A DNA stretch of 46,716 nt. Source: Gemmatimonadota bacterium (lineage in GTDB: Bacteria; Gemmatimonadota; Gemmatimonadetes; Longimicrobiales; Gaopeijiaceae). Under the pieces are notes generated by a model. The model made no database searches. It was not told the origin of the DNA and worked only from the letters and a program-made list of their open reading frames with translations. Below, in pieces: positions 7,774-16,358 of the stretch. The position numbers and the translations under genes were made by a program. Where the stretch lies: positions 1-46,716 of the forward strand of contig JAOUPR010000022.1 of the NCBI GenBank assembly GCA_029879725.1, given 5' to 3'. Positions within the stretch are counted from its first letter, which is position 1, and the number at the start of each line of letters is the position of its first letter.

Positions 7774-9063
7774 ATGGCCGTACAAGGTACCTGCACCGTC
7801 GTCGTGGGATGTCAGTGGGGGGATGAGGGGAAGGGGAAGATCGTCGACGTCCTCGCCGAGGGCGTGGACGTCGTCGCCCGCTACCAGGGGGGCGCCAACG
7901 CGGGCCACACGGTCCACGTGGGCGACAACGAGTTCATCCTCCACCAGATCCCGTCGGGGATCCTCCACGCGGGGAAGCGGTGCCTCCTCGGCAACGGCGT
8001 CGTGCTGGACATCCGTCAGTTCTTCGACGAGTACGACGCGCTGGAATCCCGTGGCATCGCCCTGGAGGGCAGGGTCGGGGTGAGCTCGCGGGCGCACATC
8101 CTCTTCCCCTACCACCGGCTCATGGACCGGGCGGCGGAGGACACGGCGTCCCTCAAGATCGGCACCACCGGGAGAGGGATCGGTCCGGCGTACGAAGACA
8201 AGGCGGGCCGCCGAGGAGTGCGGGTGGCCGACCTGGCCAACCGGGAGCGCCTCGAGGAGTTGGTCGGGTTCGCACTGGACCGGATCCGCGGGCGCCTCGA
8301 CCAGATCGGTCATGGCTCCGGCCAGGAACTGGACGACCTCATGGGTGAGGCCCTCTCGCTCGGGGACCGCCTTCTGGGGCTCTCCCTCGACACGGGCGCG
8401 GAGCTCATGGCCACCCTCCGGGCCGGGAAGCGCGTCCTCCTGGAAGGTGCCCAGGGAACGGCGTTGGATCTGGATCACGGGACGTACCCCTTCGTGACGT
8501 CGTCCAACACCACGGCCGCGGCCGCTGCCACCGGCACCGGGATCGGCCCCACGGCCATCGACAGCGTGGTGGGTGTGGTGAAGGCCTATACGACCCGGGT
8601 GGGCGAGGGACCCCTCCCTTCCGCCTTCGATCCCGCCATGGATGCCCACGTGAGGGAACTCGGCGGGGAATTCGGCGCCACCACGGGACGGCCCAGGAGG
8701 TGTGGCTGGTTCGACGCCGTGCTCTCCCGCTACGCGGCCCAGGTGAACGGACTCACGGGGTTGGCGGTGACCAAGCTCGACGTGCTCGACACCATCCCGG
8801 AACTGGAGATCGTGACGGGATACCGGCTCCCCGACGGGAGCGTGGTGGAGAGCTTCCCCGCCGACACCTGGTCGTTGGGCGGCATCGAGCCCGTCGTGGA
8901 GCGGCATCCGGGATGGAATGCCCCGACCTCAGAGGCCCGCGCCCTCTCCGATCTCCCGTCCAACGCCCGGGCGTACCTCCACCGCATCGAGGAGCTCACC
9001 GGCGCGCCCGTCCAATGGGTGTCGGTGGGGACCCAGAGGAGCCAGATCATCCCCGTGGGATGA
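7774..9063 (+). CDS. purA: Adenylosuccinate synthetase
   Basis: GTP-dependent enzyme joining IMP and aspartate to adenylosuccinate in AMP synthesis; cytoplasmic dimer. The 429 residues match the family length. The GTP/catalytic loop GDEGKGK is at 16-22, followed by the IMP loop (GGANAGHTV), the TTGRGIGPAYEDK segment and the LLEGAQGTALDLDHGTYPFVTSSN motif. The GAGG ahead of ATG 7774 is a weak ribosome site. No obvious promoter was seen between the terminator at 7695-7740 and the start codon, so expression seems to need read-through or an unrecognised promoter in that 34-bp gap. Confidence 0.97.
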   Translation: MAVQGTCTVVVGCQWGDEGKGKIVDVLAEGVDVVARYQGGANAGHTVHVGDNEFILHQIPSGILHAGKRCLLGNGVVLDIRQFFDEYDALESRGIALEGRVGVSSRAHILFPYHRLMDRAAEDTASLKIGTTGRGIGPAYEDKAGRRGVRVADLANRERLEELVGFALDRIRGRLDQIGHGSGQELDDLMGEALSLGDRLLGLSLDTGAELMATLRAGKRVLLEGAQGTALDLDHGTYPFVTSSNTTAAAAATGTGIGPTAIDSVVGVVKAYTTRVGEGPLPSAFDPAMDAHVRELGGEFGATTGRPRRCGWFDAVLSRYAAQVNGLTGLAVTKLDVLDTIPELEIVTGYRLPDGSVVESFPADTWSLGGIEPVVERHPGWNAPTSEARALSDLPSNARAYLHRIEELTGAPVQWVSVGTQRSQIIPVG

Positions 9064-9245
9064 TGGAGCAGGGAAGACCGTCCCCGGGGGAGCCGCCGTC
9101 CTCCGCGGAGGGCGGCCCGGGAGGGAGTCGTGGGGTCGACGTCGGTGGTTCGGGGCGTGTGGCGCGTGGCACGGACGATGCTTCGTGGTCCGGTCGGAGG
9201 TGAAGTTCAGGTCCGGTTCCCGTTCCCCCCGTTGAGTCCCGCCCC

Positions 9246-9827
9246 ATGAAGATCCCGACCCCCGTTTCAATCCGAGGCCCTTCGGCCATGACGTTGCTCG
9301 TGGCCGGTTCCGGCTGTGTCCACGCATCCGTCGCCACCGCTCCGAACCCCTGGACGCCGCCCGTGGCGTACCGGGAGATCCTGGTCTGGGAGGACGTTTC
9401 CCACCTCGGCGCGCGCGAGAGGCTGGAGGAGCGGTTCGCCCACGAGGCCGCGAAGCGGACCATGGAGGTCCGCCTTGTCCCGGCATACACCGTCTTCTAC
9501 TCCGGGTATCGGTACGAGGTGGAGGATATGCTGGACGTCCTCAGGGAGACACCCACGGAGGCGGTGCTCCAGGTGACCTTGGTGGACGCCGGGAGCCAGT
9601 ACAATCAGATCATGATCGGGGAGGACACCATCCTCGGCGGCGACGAGCCCTTCGCCACGTATTCCGCTCATCTGGTGGACGTCGCGACCGGAGAGATCGT
9701 CTGGTATGCCACCGCCGAGTTGCACGGGGACATCTTCACCGATCGCGGAGACGTGGACGTGAAGATGGTGCGCGAGTTCCTGGCCCACCTCGCTCTCGAC
9801 GGCTTCGCGTCTCCGCCGGTCGGCTGA
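9246..9827 (+). CDS. Hypothetical exported (lipo)protein
   Basis: Not recognised. The 193 residues begin with a short, weak export signal: a basic start, then AMTLLVAGSGC, where Cys24 might be lipidated although the lipobox (GSGC) is poor. The rest is soluble, with YREILVWEDVSHLGARERLE near residue 38, TEAVLQVTLVDAGSQYNQ in the middle and GEIVWYATAELHGDIF near 155. The alternation of short strands and the phrase on lipoprotein-like conversion of status (GEIVWYATAE) resemble periplasmic lipoproteins of the DUF4136/LpoB kind, but this is only an impression. ATG 9246 has no clear ribosome site; ATG 9288 is an alternative. It converges on the ABC exporter gene 18 bp away. Confidence 0.6.
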   Translation: MKIPTPVSIRGPSAMTLLVAGSGCVHASVATAPNPWTPPVAYREILVWEDVSHLGARERLEERFAHEAAKRTMEVRLVPAYTVFYSGYRYEVEDMLDVLRETPTEAVLQVTLVDAGSQYNQIMIGEDTILGGDEPFATYSAHLVDVATGEIVWYATAELHGDIFTDRGDVDVKMVREFLAHLALDGFASPPVG

Positions 9828-9845
9828 ACCGGCGCGGGCCCGCCC

Positions 9846-11594
9846 TCAGATCCGCGCCTGAACCGTATACAGCTGGTGGTATCTGCCTTCCCGGGCGATG
9901 AGGTCGTCGTGGCGCCCGCGCTCCACGATGGCGCCGTCCTCGATGACCAGGATCAGGTCGGCCCGCTGGATGGTGGAGAGGCGGTGGGCGATGACGAAGG
10001 TGGTGCGCCCCTGGAGCAGCTCCTGCAAGCTCTTCTGGATGAGGGCTTCGCTCTCGGTATCCAGGCTCGACGTGGCCTCGTCGAGGACGAGGATGCGGGG
10101 GTTCGCCAGGATCGCGCGGGCGATGGTCACCCGTTGGCGCTGACCGCCCGAAAGCTTCACGCCGCGCTCGCCGATGATGGTCTCCAGGCCTTCGGGAAAC
10201 CGATCCGTGAATTCGGTGACGAAGGCCTGCTCGGCGGCGGTCTGGATCTCCGCGGCGGTGGCGTCGGGACGGGCGAAGAGGAGGTTGTCGCGGATCGTGC
10301 CGTCGAAGAGGAAATCGTCCTGGAGGACGAGCCCGAGCTGGTCACGATAGCTCGAGAGGACCACTTCGCGCAGGTCGACCCCGTCCACCATGACCTGCCC
10401 CTGATCAGGCTCCAGGAAGGTCGCTGCGAGCCCCGCCAGGGTGGACTTTCCGGACCCCGAGCTTCCCACCAGGGCGACCACGGTACCGGGCTTCGCCTCG
10501 AAGGAGATCCCCTTCAGCACGGGCTTGTCCGCGTCGTACCGGAAGTGGACGTCATCGAACACCACGTGCCCCTCGATGGGCGGCATGATCACGGTGCGCC
10601 GGGGATCGTCGTCTTCGCGCGGCCATCCCAGGAGCTCGGAGGTGCGGTCGAGCCCCGCGAAGGCTTCGGTCATCTGCGTGCCGATGTTGGCCATCTGGAG
10701 GATGGGCGCGATGAGGAAGCCCAGAAAGAGGGTGAAGGAGAAGAGTTCCCCCAGGGTGAGCTGGTCGTGGAGGATGAGGCGCCCTCCGTATCCCATGATG
10801 AGCACGCTCGCCGCGCCCATGAAGAAGCTGCCCAGGCTGGTGACCGCGCTGGACGTGGTGAGCGTGGTCTTCACGTTCTCGTACACGCGGAGCACGCCCG
10901 CCTCGAAGATCTCTCCCTCCTTCTCCACGGCGTGGAACCCCTTGATGACGCGGATTCCGCCCAGCGCCTCGGTGAGCCTGCCGGTCACCTCCGCTCGGAT
11001 GGCGCCCCGTTCCCGGAAGGCGGGGCGGAGCTTTCCGAAGGCCCACGTCGAGACGAGTCCGAATCCCGCCAGGGGGACGATGGCGAGGAGGGTCATGGTC
11101 AGGTCGATGCGGACCAGGAAGACCATGGCCACGACGGCGGTGACGATTCCTCCCACCAGTTGCACCAGCCCCGTGCCCACCAGGTTCCGCACCCCTTCCA
11201 CGTCGTCCATGATGCGCGACACGAGTTCGCCGCTCTTGGAGTTGTCGAAGACCCGCACCGGCAACTGGAGCACGTGCTTCTGCACCTGGGCGCGGAGCTG
11301 GGCGATGAGGTGCTGCGCCTCCACGCTCAGGAGGAGGGTGAGCGCGTACGAGGTGGCCGCCTGGACGGTGACGGCTCCGGCCAGGAGCGCCAGGAGCTTG
11401 TAGAGGAGGTCGAACTCACCCTGGGAGAGGACGTTGTCCACCAGGTACTTCGTCGACGCCGGGAGGACGAGCCCCGAGAGTCGATTCGCCAGGATGAGGA
11501 TCAGGCCGACGAGGACGAGCCTCCTGCGCGGCCAGATGATCTCGGTGAAGGCGTGACGGAGGCTCGCGCCGGAAATCTTCGTGCGCTTCGACAT
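9846..11594 (-). CDS. ABC exporter half-transporter (MsbA/MDR-like), fused TMD-NBD
   Basis: Inner-membrane ATP-driven exporter of 582 residues that works as a dimer. Six membrane segments lie between about 25 and 310, with the coupling-helix region FDNSKSGELVSRIMDDVEGV near 116-135. The nucleotide-binding domain has Walker A GSSGSGKST (377-385), Q-loop Gln near 425 (LVLQDDFLF), signature LSGGQ (481-485), Walker B ILVLDEAT (501-508) and the H-loop IAHRLS near 541. All catalytic residues are present. It belongs to the lipid/multidrug/lipid A exporter clade, but the substrate is not predictable. A reverse-strand TAAGAT box about 60 bp upstream may be its -10. No partner half-transporter is adjacent, so it is probably a homodimer. 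Confidence 0.93.
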   Translation of the reverse strand: MSKRTKISGASLRHAFTEIIWPRRRLVLVGLILILANRLSGLVLPASTKYLVDNVLSQGEFDLLYKLLALLAGAVTVQAATSYALTLLLSVEAQHLIAQLRAQVQKHVLQLPVRVFDNSKSGELVSRIMDDVEGVRNLVGTGLVQLVGGIVTAVVAMVFLVRIDLTMTLLAIVPLAGFGLVSTWAFGKLRPAFRERGAIRAEVTGRLTEALGGIRVIKGFHAVEKEGEIFEAGVLRVYENVKTTLTTSSAVTSLGSFFMGAASVLIMGYGGRLILHDQLTLGELFSFTLFLGFLIAPILQMANIGTQMTEAFAGLDRTSELLGWPREDDDPRRTVIMPPIEGHVVFDDVHFRYDADKPVLKGISFEAKPGTVVALVGSSGSGKSTLAGLAATFLEPDQGQVMVDGVDLREVVLSSYRDQLGLVLQDDFLFDGTIRDNLLFARPDATAAEIQTAAEQAFVTEFTDRFPEGLETIIGERGVKLSGGQRQRVTIARAILANPRILVLDEATSSLDTESEALIQKSLQELLQGRTTFVIAHRLSTIQRADLILVIEDGAIVERGRHDDLIAREGRYHQLYTVQARI

Positions 11595-12351
11595 GTGCGG
11601 TGGCCCGGGGTGGAGAGGCCTCCCCTGGATGGGAGGCGGGTTCCACCAATCTTAGTCGGATTGACCGGTGAGTGAAGCGTCCACCCCCATCGGGCCAGGC
11701 TCCACGTCGGCGGTGCGTCGGCGCGCGTCGGCGTTTCGGGGCGTGGGAGGTAGGGAGATACAGAGAAGCCCCCGGGAGTTGACACGCCGCCTCCCGGAGG
11801 CTGGTCCGCGCTGGCGAACCTGGATCCGTTTCATCGGAGCCGCCGCGTGTGGTGGCCGGATCCTCCCGGTTCTTCCCCTTGTCGATTGGGTATGATCAGA
11901 TCATACCGTGGGACTCAGGTGCCCCTCGTTCCTCGGGACTTCGGCTACGTCCAGCGACCTCATAGCCGGCGCACCGATATCCGAACTTCTCGGTGCGCTG
12001 ACCACGAAAGTGGTGTTCTTCCGTGGCCCGACGCGTCCGGGAAGGACGAGCCCTCTCCGGCGCGCATGGGAAGGGTGCACCTTCCGTGCCACCACGGGAG
12101 CGGTGGCCGCGCCGCCGTTCCGGAGTCGACGCGCCACGGGGAACGTGCGGGACGGGGCGGCCACGGCCCGCGGGCGGTCAGGGGCGTGGGACGATCCGTC
12201 CCACGGCGGATGCGGCACGAGGCTCCTCCCACGATGATCGCCCACGCGCTCCTCCGGCACTTCTGAAGAACGCCCCGGCGGTCCTATGTTTGGAGGAGTC
12301 CGTGTCCCGATGTTCGCGTCCCGCCGTCCGCCCCCCGCTGGAGATGCTTCC
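11595..12351. other. Gene-free interval of about 750 bp with several dyads
   Basis: No open frame here has coding character: the predicted peptides are Arg/Pro/Gly-rich and match nothing I know. Visible elements are a perfect 19-bp palindrome overlapping a TATGAT box (11889-11907), hairpins GCGCACCGA/TCGGTGCGC (11969-11977 with 11990-11998) and GTGGGACG/CGTCCCAC (12186-12193 with 12197-12204), and a TATGTT box (12285-12290) before the propeller lipoprotein gene. It may hold a small RNA or a decayed gene. Confidence 0.45.
11889..11907. promoter_or_regulatory. Perfect 19-bp operator-like palindrome
   Basis: GGTATGATCAGATCATACC consists of 9-bp arms around a central A. It contains TATGAT (11891-11896), a good -10 box, so a bound repressor would block a plus-strand promoter. 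The shape resembles GntR- or TetR-class operators. No regulator gene is nearby and no protein gene clearly starts downstream for over 440 bp. Confidence 0.5.
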
Positions 12352-13572
12352 ATGAGCCGCCTTTCCACCATCGCATACCTCCCGTGCCTGGCCGCCGCGC
12401 TGTGTTCCACCGCGTGCGGGTCCCGCGAGCGGATGACGGGAGAGGGGTGGGGGGTGGAGGAACACGGGGGAGCCACCGTCGTGACCAACTACACTCCGGC
12501 CTGGGAGGATGGAGAGGGGTGGACGGTGGGGGTCGAACCGGCCCTGGAGATCACGCTGGGGGGCGAGGGCCTCCACGCCGTGGCCGACGCACGCCGCCTC
12601 CGGGACGGCCGGATCGTGGTGGCCGATGCCGCGGCCGGTGAGATCCATGTCTTCTCCTCCGGAGGGGATCTCCTGGCGCGGATGGGCGGAGTGGGAGACG
12701 GCGCGGGTGTCTTCCGGCAGTTGACCTCGGTCTGGGAGGGTGGGCCGGACACGCTCCTCGCCTTCGACGGCGTGGGGAGGGTCAGCCGGTTCACCTCGTC
12801 CGGGCGCTTCGTGGACGCCGTGACGCTGTCACGTCCGGGAGACCTGGTGTGGGCGGAACTGGCCCCGGCCTCGTCCGGCACGCTCCTGGGGACCACCGGG
12901 TGGACCACCGGCGACCTCGGCCCGGGTGCCGAGGGGGTGATCCGCCCCCCCATGGCCGTCCTGGCCGTGGACCCTCTCACACCCGCCGTGGACACGCTCT
13001 TCACCCTGGCGGGGACCGAGTTCTACGTGGCGAGGCTGGGAGCGACCGGGGCCTTCACGGTGAGCATCCCCCCCCTCTCCCTCGTCACCGTCGCCCGCGC
13101 CCGGGGAGACGACGTGGTGGTGGGTACGGGGGAGGTCATGGGGTACGAAATCCGGGCGCGGGACGGAGCAGTGCGGTCCCGGGTGCGGATCGAAGGGTAC
13201 GACCTCTCCGGCGCCGAGAGGCTCTGGCGCGAGATCCGCGACGACCAGCTCTCCCACGCGGCCGGCACGCCGTACGCGGACGTCATGGCGTCCATCATCG
13301 ACGGGATGCCCGTGCCCGAATTTCGTCCCGCCCTGGCGGACATCCGGGTCGATCCCGACGGGAACGTGTGGCTGGCCCGGCACCGGGGCCCTCCGGCGGA
13401 GCGCGTTCCCGAGCGATGGGAAGTGTTCTCGGTCCAGGGCCGGTGGCTGGGTACGGTGGACGTACCCGAGGGGTTCCGGGTGCTGGAGGTGGGAACCGAC
13501 CATCTCCTGGGCACATCCGGCGCCGCCCTGGGGGGGCGGACGGTGAGGATGTTCCGCCTCGACAAGGGGTGA
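12352..13572 (+). CDS. Beta-propeller lipoprotein (6-bladed propeller type)
   Basis: Exported lipoprotein of 406 residues. The start at ATG 12352 gives a clean signal MSRLSTIAYLPCLAAALCST followed by lipidation Cys22 (TACGS). The mature part has repeated propeller-blade phrases such as VADARRLRDGRIVVADAAAG (with GEIHVFSSGGD after it) near 78-110 and ALADIRVDPDGNVWLARHRG near 330, the pattern of NHL/6-bladed beta-propeller proteins common in Bacteroidetes and Gemmatimonadota. The function is unknown; such proteins are thought to bind ligands or partners at the cell envelope. A second protein of the same kind is encoded at 42399-43697. A TATGTT box lies about 65 bp upstream. Confidence 0.8.
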   Translation: MSRLSTIAYLPCLAAALCSTACGSRERMTGEGWGVEEHGGATVVTNYTPAWEDGEGWTVGVEPALEITLGGEGLHAVADARRLRDGRIVVADAAAGEIHVFSSGGDLLARMGGVGDGAGVFRQLTSVWEGGPDTLLAFDGVGRVSRFTSSGRFVDAVTLSRPGDLVWAELAPASSGTLLGTTGWTTGDLGPGAEGVIRPPMAVLAVDPLTPAVDTLFTLAGTEFYVARLGATGAFTVSIPPLSLVTVARARGDDVVVGTGEVMGYEIRARDGAVRSRVRIEGYDLSGAERLWREIRDDQLSHAAGTPYADVMASIIDGMPVPEFRPALADIRVDPDGNVWLARHRGPPAERVPERWEVFSVQGRWLGTVDVPEGFRVLEVGTDHLLGTSGAALGGRTVRMFRLDKG

Positions 13573-13578
13573 CGCTGG

Positions 13579-13607
13579 TTGAGGCCCCCCCGGGCTCCTT
13601 CTAGCTT
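13579..13607 (+). promoter_or_regulatory. Sigma-70 promoter of ffh
   Basis: TTGAGG (13579-13584), a 17-bp spacer and TAGCTT (13602-13607). The same -10 box, spacer length and C7GGG spacer start are found at the purA promoter. The leader to ATG 13647 is about 33 nt. Confidence 0.65.
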
Positions 13608-13646
13608 TCGGGTCCTTTCCCAGCGGATCCCTTCGTAGACCCGGCC

Positions 13647-15002
13647 ATGTTCGACGAGCTGAGCACCAAACTCGACACCGCCCTGAGCAAGCTCAGGCAG
13701 CGGGGAGTCCTCACCGAGCCCATGATCAAGGAGGGGCTGCGGGAGGTCCGGCGCGTCCTCCTCGAGGCCGACGTCAACTACCAGGTCACCCGTGACTTCC
13801 TCGTGCGCGTCCAGGAGCGGGCGCTGGGTGAGGCGGTGCTCAAGGCGGTGTCTCCGGGGCAGCAGATCGTCAAGATCGTCCACGACGAGCTGGCCACCCT
13901 GCTGGGTGAGGGGCGTTCCGAGCTGGAACGGGCGGGGTCTCCGCCCACGGTGATCCTCATGGTGGGACTTCAGGGCGCCGGGAAGACCACCACCGCCGCC
14001 AAGCTGGCTCGCCGCGTCTCGCGGGAGGGGCTCAAGCCCATGCTCGCCGCCTGCGACCTGCAGCGCCCCGCCGCCGTGGAGCAGCTCCGGACGCTGGGCC
14101 GGCAGATCGACGTTCCCGTCCACGCCGGGGAGTTCGGTGGAGATCCCGTGGCCACGGCTCGCGCCGCCGTGGAGGCGGCCCGGGCCGGGGGGCACGACGT
14201 GCTCATCGTGGATACCGCCGGCCGCCTCCAGATCGATGGTCCCCTCATGGAGGAGCTGGGTCGCGTCAAGGCGGCCGCGAACCCCCACGAGATCCTCTTC
14301 GTGGCCGATGCCATGACGGGGCAGGAGGCGGTGAACATCGCCCGGGGCTTCGACGAGGTGTTGGACGTGACCGGCGTGATCCTCACCAAGATGGACGGCG
14401 ACGCCCGGGGCGGCGCCGCTTTGTCGGTGCGGGGCGTGACCGGAAAGCCCATCAAGTTCATCGGGGTGGGAGAGGGGATGGATTCCCTCGACGCGGTGGA
14501 CCCGAAACGGTTGGCCGGGCGGATCCTCCAGATGGGCGACGTGGTGGGGCTGGTGGAGCGGGCTCAGCTCGCCATCGACGAGGAGGAGCAGGCCCGCCTC
14601 CAGGAGAAGGTGCTGGGGAAGGGGCGCTTCACGCTGGAGGACTTCCTCACCGCCATGCGGCAGATCCAGAAGATGGGTCCCCTGGAGCAGCTCATGAAGC
14701 TCATCCCCGGGATGGGGAAGCTGAAGATCCCCACCGGGAGCATGGACCCGAAGAGGATGAAGCACGTGGAGGCCATCATCCTCTCCATGACGCCCGACGA
14801 GCGCCGCCGTCCCGAGATCCTCAATGGGTCCCGGAGGGCGCGCATCGCGAAGGGGAGCGGGCGCCCGGTGTCGGAGGTGAACCGTCTCCTCAAGCAGTTC
14901 AAGGAGATGGAGAAGTTCATGAAGCAGATGAAGGGGATGATGGGGGGAATGATGGGGGGTGGCGGCTTCCCGGGAATGCCCGGGATGCCCTTCGGGCGCT
15001 GA
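13647..15002 (+). CDS. ffh: Signal recognition particle protein Ffh
   Basis: SRP54 homologue, a GTPase that binds 4.5S RNA and signal sequences and docks ribosomes to FtsY. The 451 residues comprise the N domain (1-90), the G domain with P-loop GLQGAGKTTT (107-116), the DTAGRLQ motif near 192-198 and TKMDGDARGGAALS near 248-261, and the M domain from about 300 with KLIPGMGK. The tail ends in a Met/Gly-rich run (GGMMGGGGFPGMPGMPFGR), the usual flexible end. It has its own TTGAGG/TAGCTT promoter. In many genomes ffh directly precedes rpsP; here a fasciclin gene lies between them. Confidence 0.97.
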   Translation: MFDELSTKLDTALSKLRQRGVLTEPMIKEGLREVRRVLLEADVNYQVTRDFLVRVQERALGEAVLKAVSPGQQIVKIVHDELATLLGEGRSELERAGSPPTVILMVGLQGAGKTTTAAKLARRVSREGLKPMLAACDLQRPAAVEQLRTLGRQIDVPVHAGEFGGDPVATARAAVEAARAGGHDVLIVDTAGRLQIDGPLMEELGRVKAAANPHEILFVADAMTGQEAVNIARGFDEVLDVTGVILTKMDGDARGGAALSVRGVTGKPIKFIGVGEGMDSLDAVDPKRLAGRILQMGDVVGLVERAQLAIDEEEQARLQEKVLGKGRFTLEDFLTAMRQIQKMGPLEQLMKLIPGMGKLKIPTGSMDPKRMKHVEAIILSMTPDERRRPEILNGSRRARIAKGSGRPVSEVNRLLKQFKEMEKFMKQMKGMMGGMMGGGGFPGMPGMPFGR

Positions 15003-15065
15003 AGCGCCGAGGCGCCGGGACCGCGTGGGGAAAATGCCGACACCAGACCGCTGACAAATTCCGAC

Positions 15066-15079
15066 ATTCAGGTCTGAAT
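15066..15079. promoter_or_regulatory. Short inverted repeat before the fasciclin gene
   Basis: ATTCAGGTCTGAAT is a perfect dyad with 6-bp arms and a GT centre. It lies just upstream of a TACTAT (15088-15093) -10-like box, so it could be an operator. The support is the sequence symmetry only. Confidence 0.3.
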
Positions 15080-15135
15080 TGAAGCCCTACTATGGGAGCG
15101 GGATACCTTTGCTCACCATACCCAGGAGGGTTCGC

Positions 15136-15705
15136 ATGTCCGCCCAGAAGTCCCCCTTCCTCTTCCTGCTGTCGGCGTCGACCCTCGTGATGTGCGTCGC
15201 GTGCGGATCGGCGGACTCGGGAGAGCAGGCCGCCGACGACTTCAGCGCCCAGTCCAACCGGGGCCAGGCCTTCATCGTCGACGCCAATTCCAAGCCGAAC
15301 ATCCTCAACATCGCGGTGGGGTCTCCGGATCATACGACGCTCGTGGCGGCCGTTCAGGCGGCGTCCCTCGAGAACGTCCTCGTGAACGCGGGTCCCCTCA
15401 CGGTCTTCGCCCCGGTCAACGCGGCCTTCGACGCCCTTCCCGAAGGGACGCTCGACGAACTGCTCAAGCCGGAGAACAAGCAGACCCTGGCCAACATCGT
15501 CACGTCGCACGCCGCTCCCGGAAAGTTCCCGCTGGAGTTCCTCAAGGACGGGATGGAGTTGTACATGGCCACGGGCCACTATCTCCCCGTCGAGGTGCGC
15601 GAGGATGGGACGTACGTGAACGGGGCGAAGATCCTCGCCTCCGTGGAAGCCACGAACGGGATGGTGCACGTGGTGGGCCAGGTCTTCCTGGTGGCGGCCA
15701 ACTGA
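15136..15705 (+). CDS. Fasciclin-domain lipoprotein
   Basis: Exported protein of 189 residues. The start at ATG 15136, with CAGGAGGG seven bases upstream, gives a signal peptide ending in MCVACGS, so Cys22 or the nearby Cys is a likely lipidation site. One fasciclin (FAS1) domain fills residues about 52-189: NILNIAVGSPDHTTLVAAVQ, the H1-box-like GPLTVFAPVNAAFDALPEGT, and the closing NGMVHVVGQVFLV (H2-like). FAS1 domains mediate adhesion or binding of hydrophobic ligands at cell surfaces. The gene lies between ffh and rpsP but has its own -10-like box, and a palindrome separates it from rpsP, so it is probably a separate unit. Confidence 0.9.
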   Translation: MSAQKSPFLFLLSASTLVMCVACGSADSGEQAADDFSAQSNRGQAFIVDANSKPNILNIAVGSPDHTTLVAAVQAASLENVLVNAGPLTVFAPVNAAFDALPEGTLDELLKPENKQTLANIVTSHAAPGKFPLEFLKDGMELYMATGHYLPVEVREDGTYVNGAKILASVEATNGMVHVVGQVFLVAAN

Positions 15706-15722
15706 CCGGACTGATGCGGGGT

Positions 15723-15740
15723 GCCGGGTGTACACCCGGC
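15723..15740. promoter_or_regulatory. Perfect 18-bp palindrome over the rpsP -35 region
   Basis: GCCGGGTGTACACCCGGC has no loop, so it is an operator-like dyad rather than a terminator. A plausible rpsP promoter, TGTACA (15729-15734) -17 bp- TATCAT (15752-15757), uses the centre of the palindrome as its -35 box. A bound protein could therefore control the ribosomal operon. Confidence 0.5.
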
Positions 15741-15848
15741 GCCTCCTCGTGTATCATTATGGTCTTCCCAGCCGGGGGCGCTCGCGTGCCCCCGGTGTGG
15801 TGTTCCCGGTTTGCGGGGCACCGACGGACCAGATGAAGCAGAAGATCA

Positions 15849-16340
15849 ATGCCCGTACGTATTCGACTCCGGCGCATGGGCCGGAAGAAGCAGCCCCACT
15901 ACCGTGTCGTAGTGGCAGACAGCGCATCCCCCCGGGATGGCCGCTTCGTGGAGACCCTTGGTTACTACAAGCCTCTCACGCAGCCGGCGCGCCTCGTCCT
16001 CGACATGGATCGACTCGACTATTGGGTCGGCCAGGGTGCCGAGCCCAGCGGGACGGTGAAGTCGCTGATCCGGAAGGCCCGGAAGGGTGGCGACGGAACG
16101 GTCGCCGTGGGCGCCATGGATCCGGAGGAGCAGAAGCAGAAGCGGGCCGAGGAGCTCGCGGCCAAGCGCGCCGCCGAGAAGAAGGCCGCCGAGGACAAGG
16201 TCGCCGCCGAGGCCGCCGCGAAGGCCGAGGCCGAAGCAGCGGCGAAGGCCGAGGCAGCGGCTGCCCAGGAGGCCGAAGCGGCCGCCGAGGCCGAGGTGCC
16301 GGCCGAGCCTGCCGAGGCCGACGCGGAGAAGTCCGAGTAG
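15849..16340 (+). CDS. rpsP: 30S ribosomal protein S16 with a long charged tail
   Basis: Primary-type 30S protein. The first 85 residues are a standard S16 ([20 protein letters not shown], then [14 protein letters not shown]). The protein is 163 residues, about twice the usual 80-90, because of a C-terminal Ala/Glu/Lys-rich helix-forming tail from about 93 to 163 (runs such as [20 protein letters not shown]). Similar tails occur in some high-GC lineages. The tail is likely surface-exposed and dispensable for the fold. It is first in the rpsP-rimM-trmD operon; the small RNA-binding gene khpA often found after rpsP is absent. Confidence 0.95.
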   Translation: MPVRIRLRRMGRKKQPHYRVVVADSASPRDGRFVETLGYYKPLTQPARLVLDMDRLDYWVGQGAEPSGTVKSLIRKARKGGDGTVAVGAMDPEEQKQKRAEELAAKRAAEKKAAEDKVAAEAAAKAEAEAAAKAEAAAAQEAEAAAEAEVPAEPAEADAEKSE

Positions 16341-16358
16341 TCTCGGACGGCGCTCCCG

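Noticed and set aside
9876..11675. A 599-codon open frame on the plus strand
   Set aside because: It is antisense to the ABC exporter, is rich in Glu, Asp, Gly and Arg as expected from GC-rich complement, and has no family features.
11901..12488. A 195-codon minus-strand frame in the gene-free interval
   Set aside because: Peptide is Arg/Pro/Ser-rich with no motif and no ribosome site; not supported as a gene.
13023..14765. A 580-codon open frame on the minus strand
   Set aside because: It is the complement of the propeller gene end and ffh; composition is His/Arg/Gly-rich without motifs.
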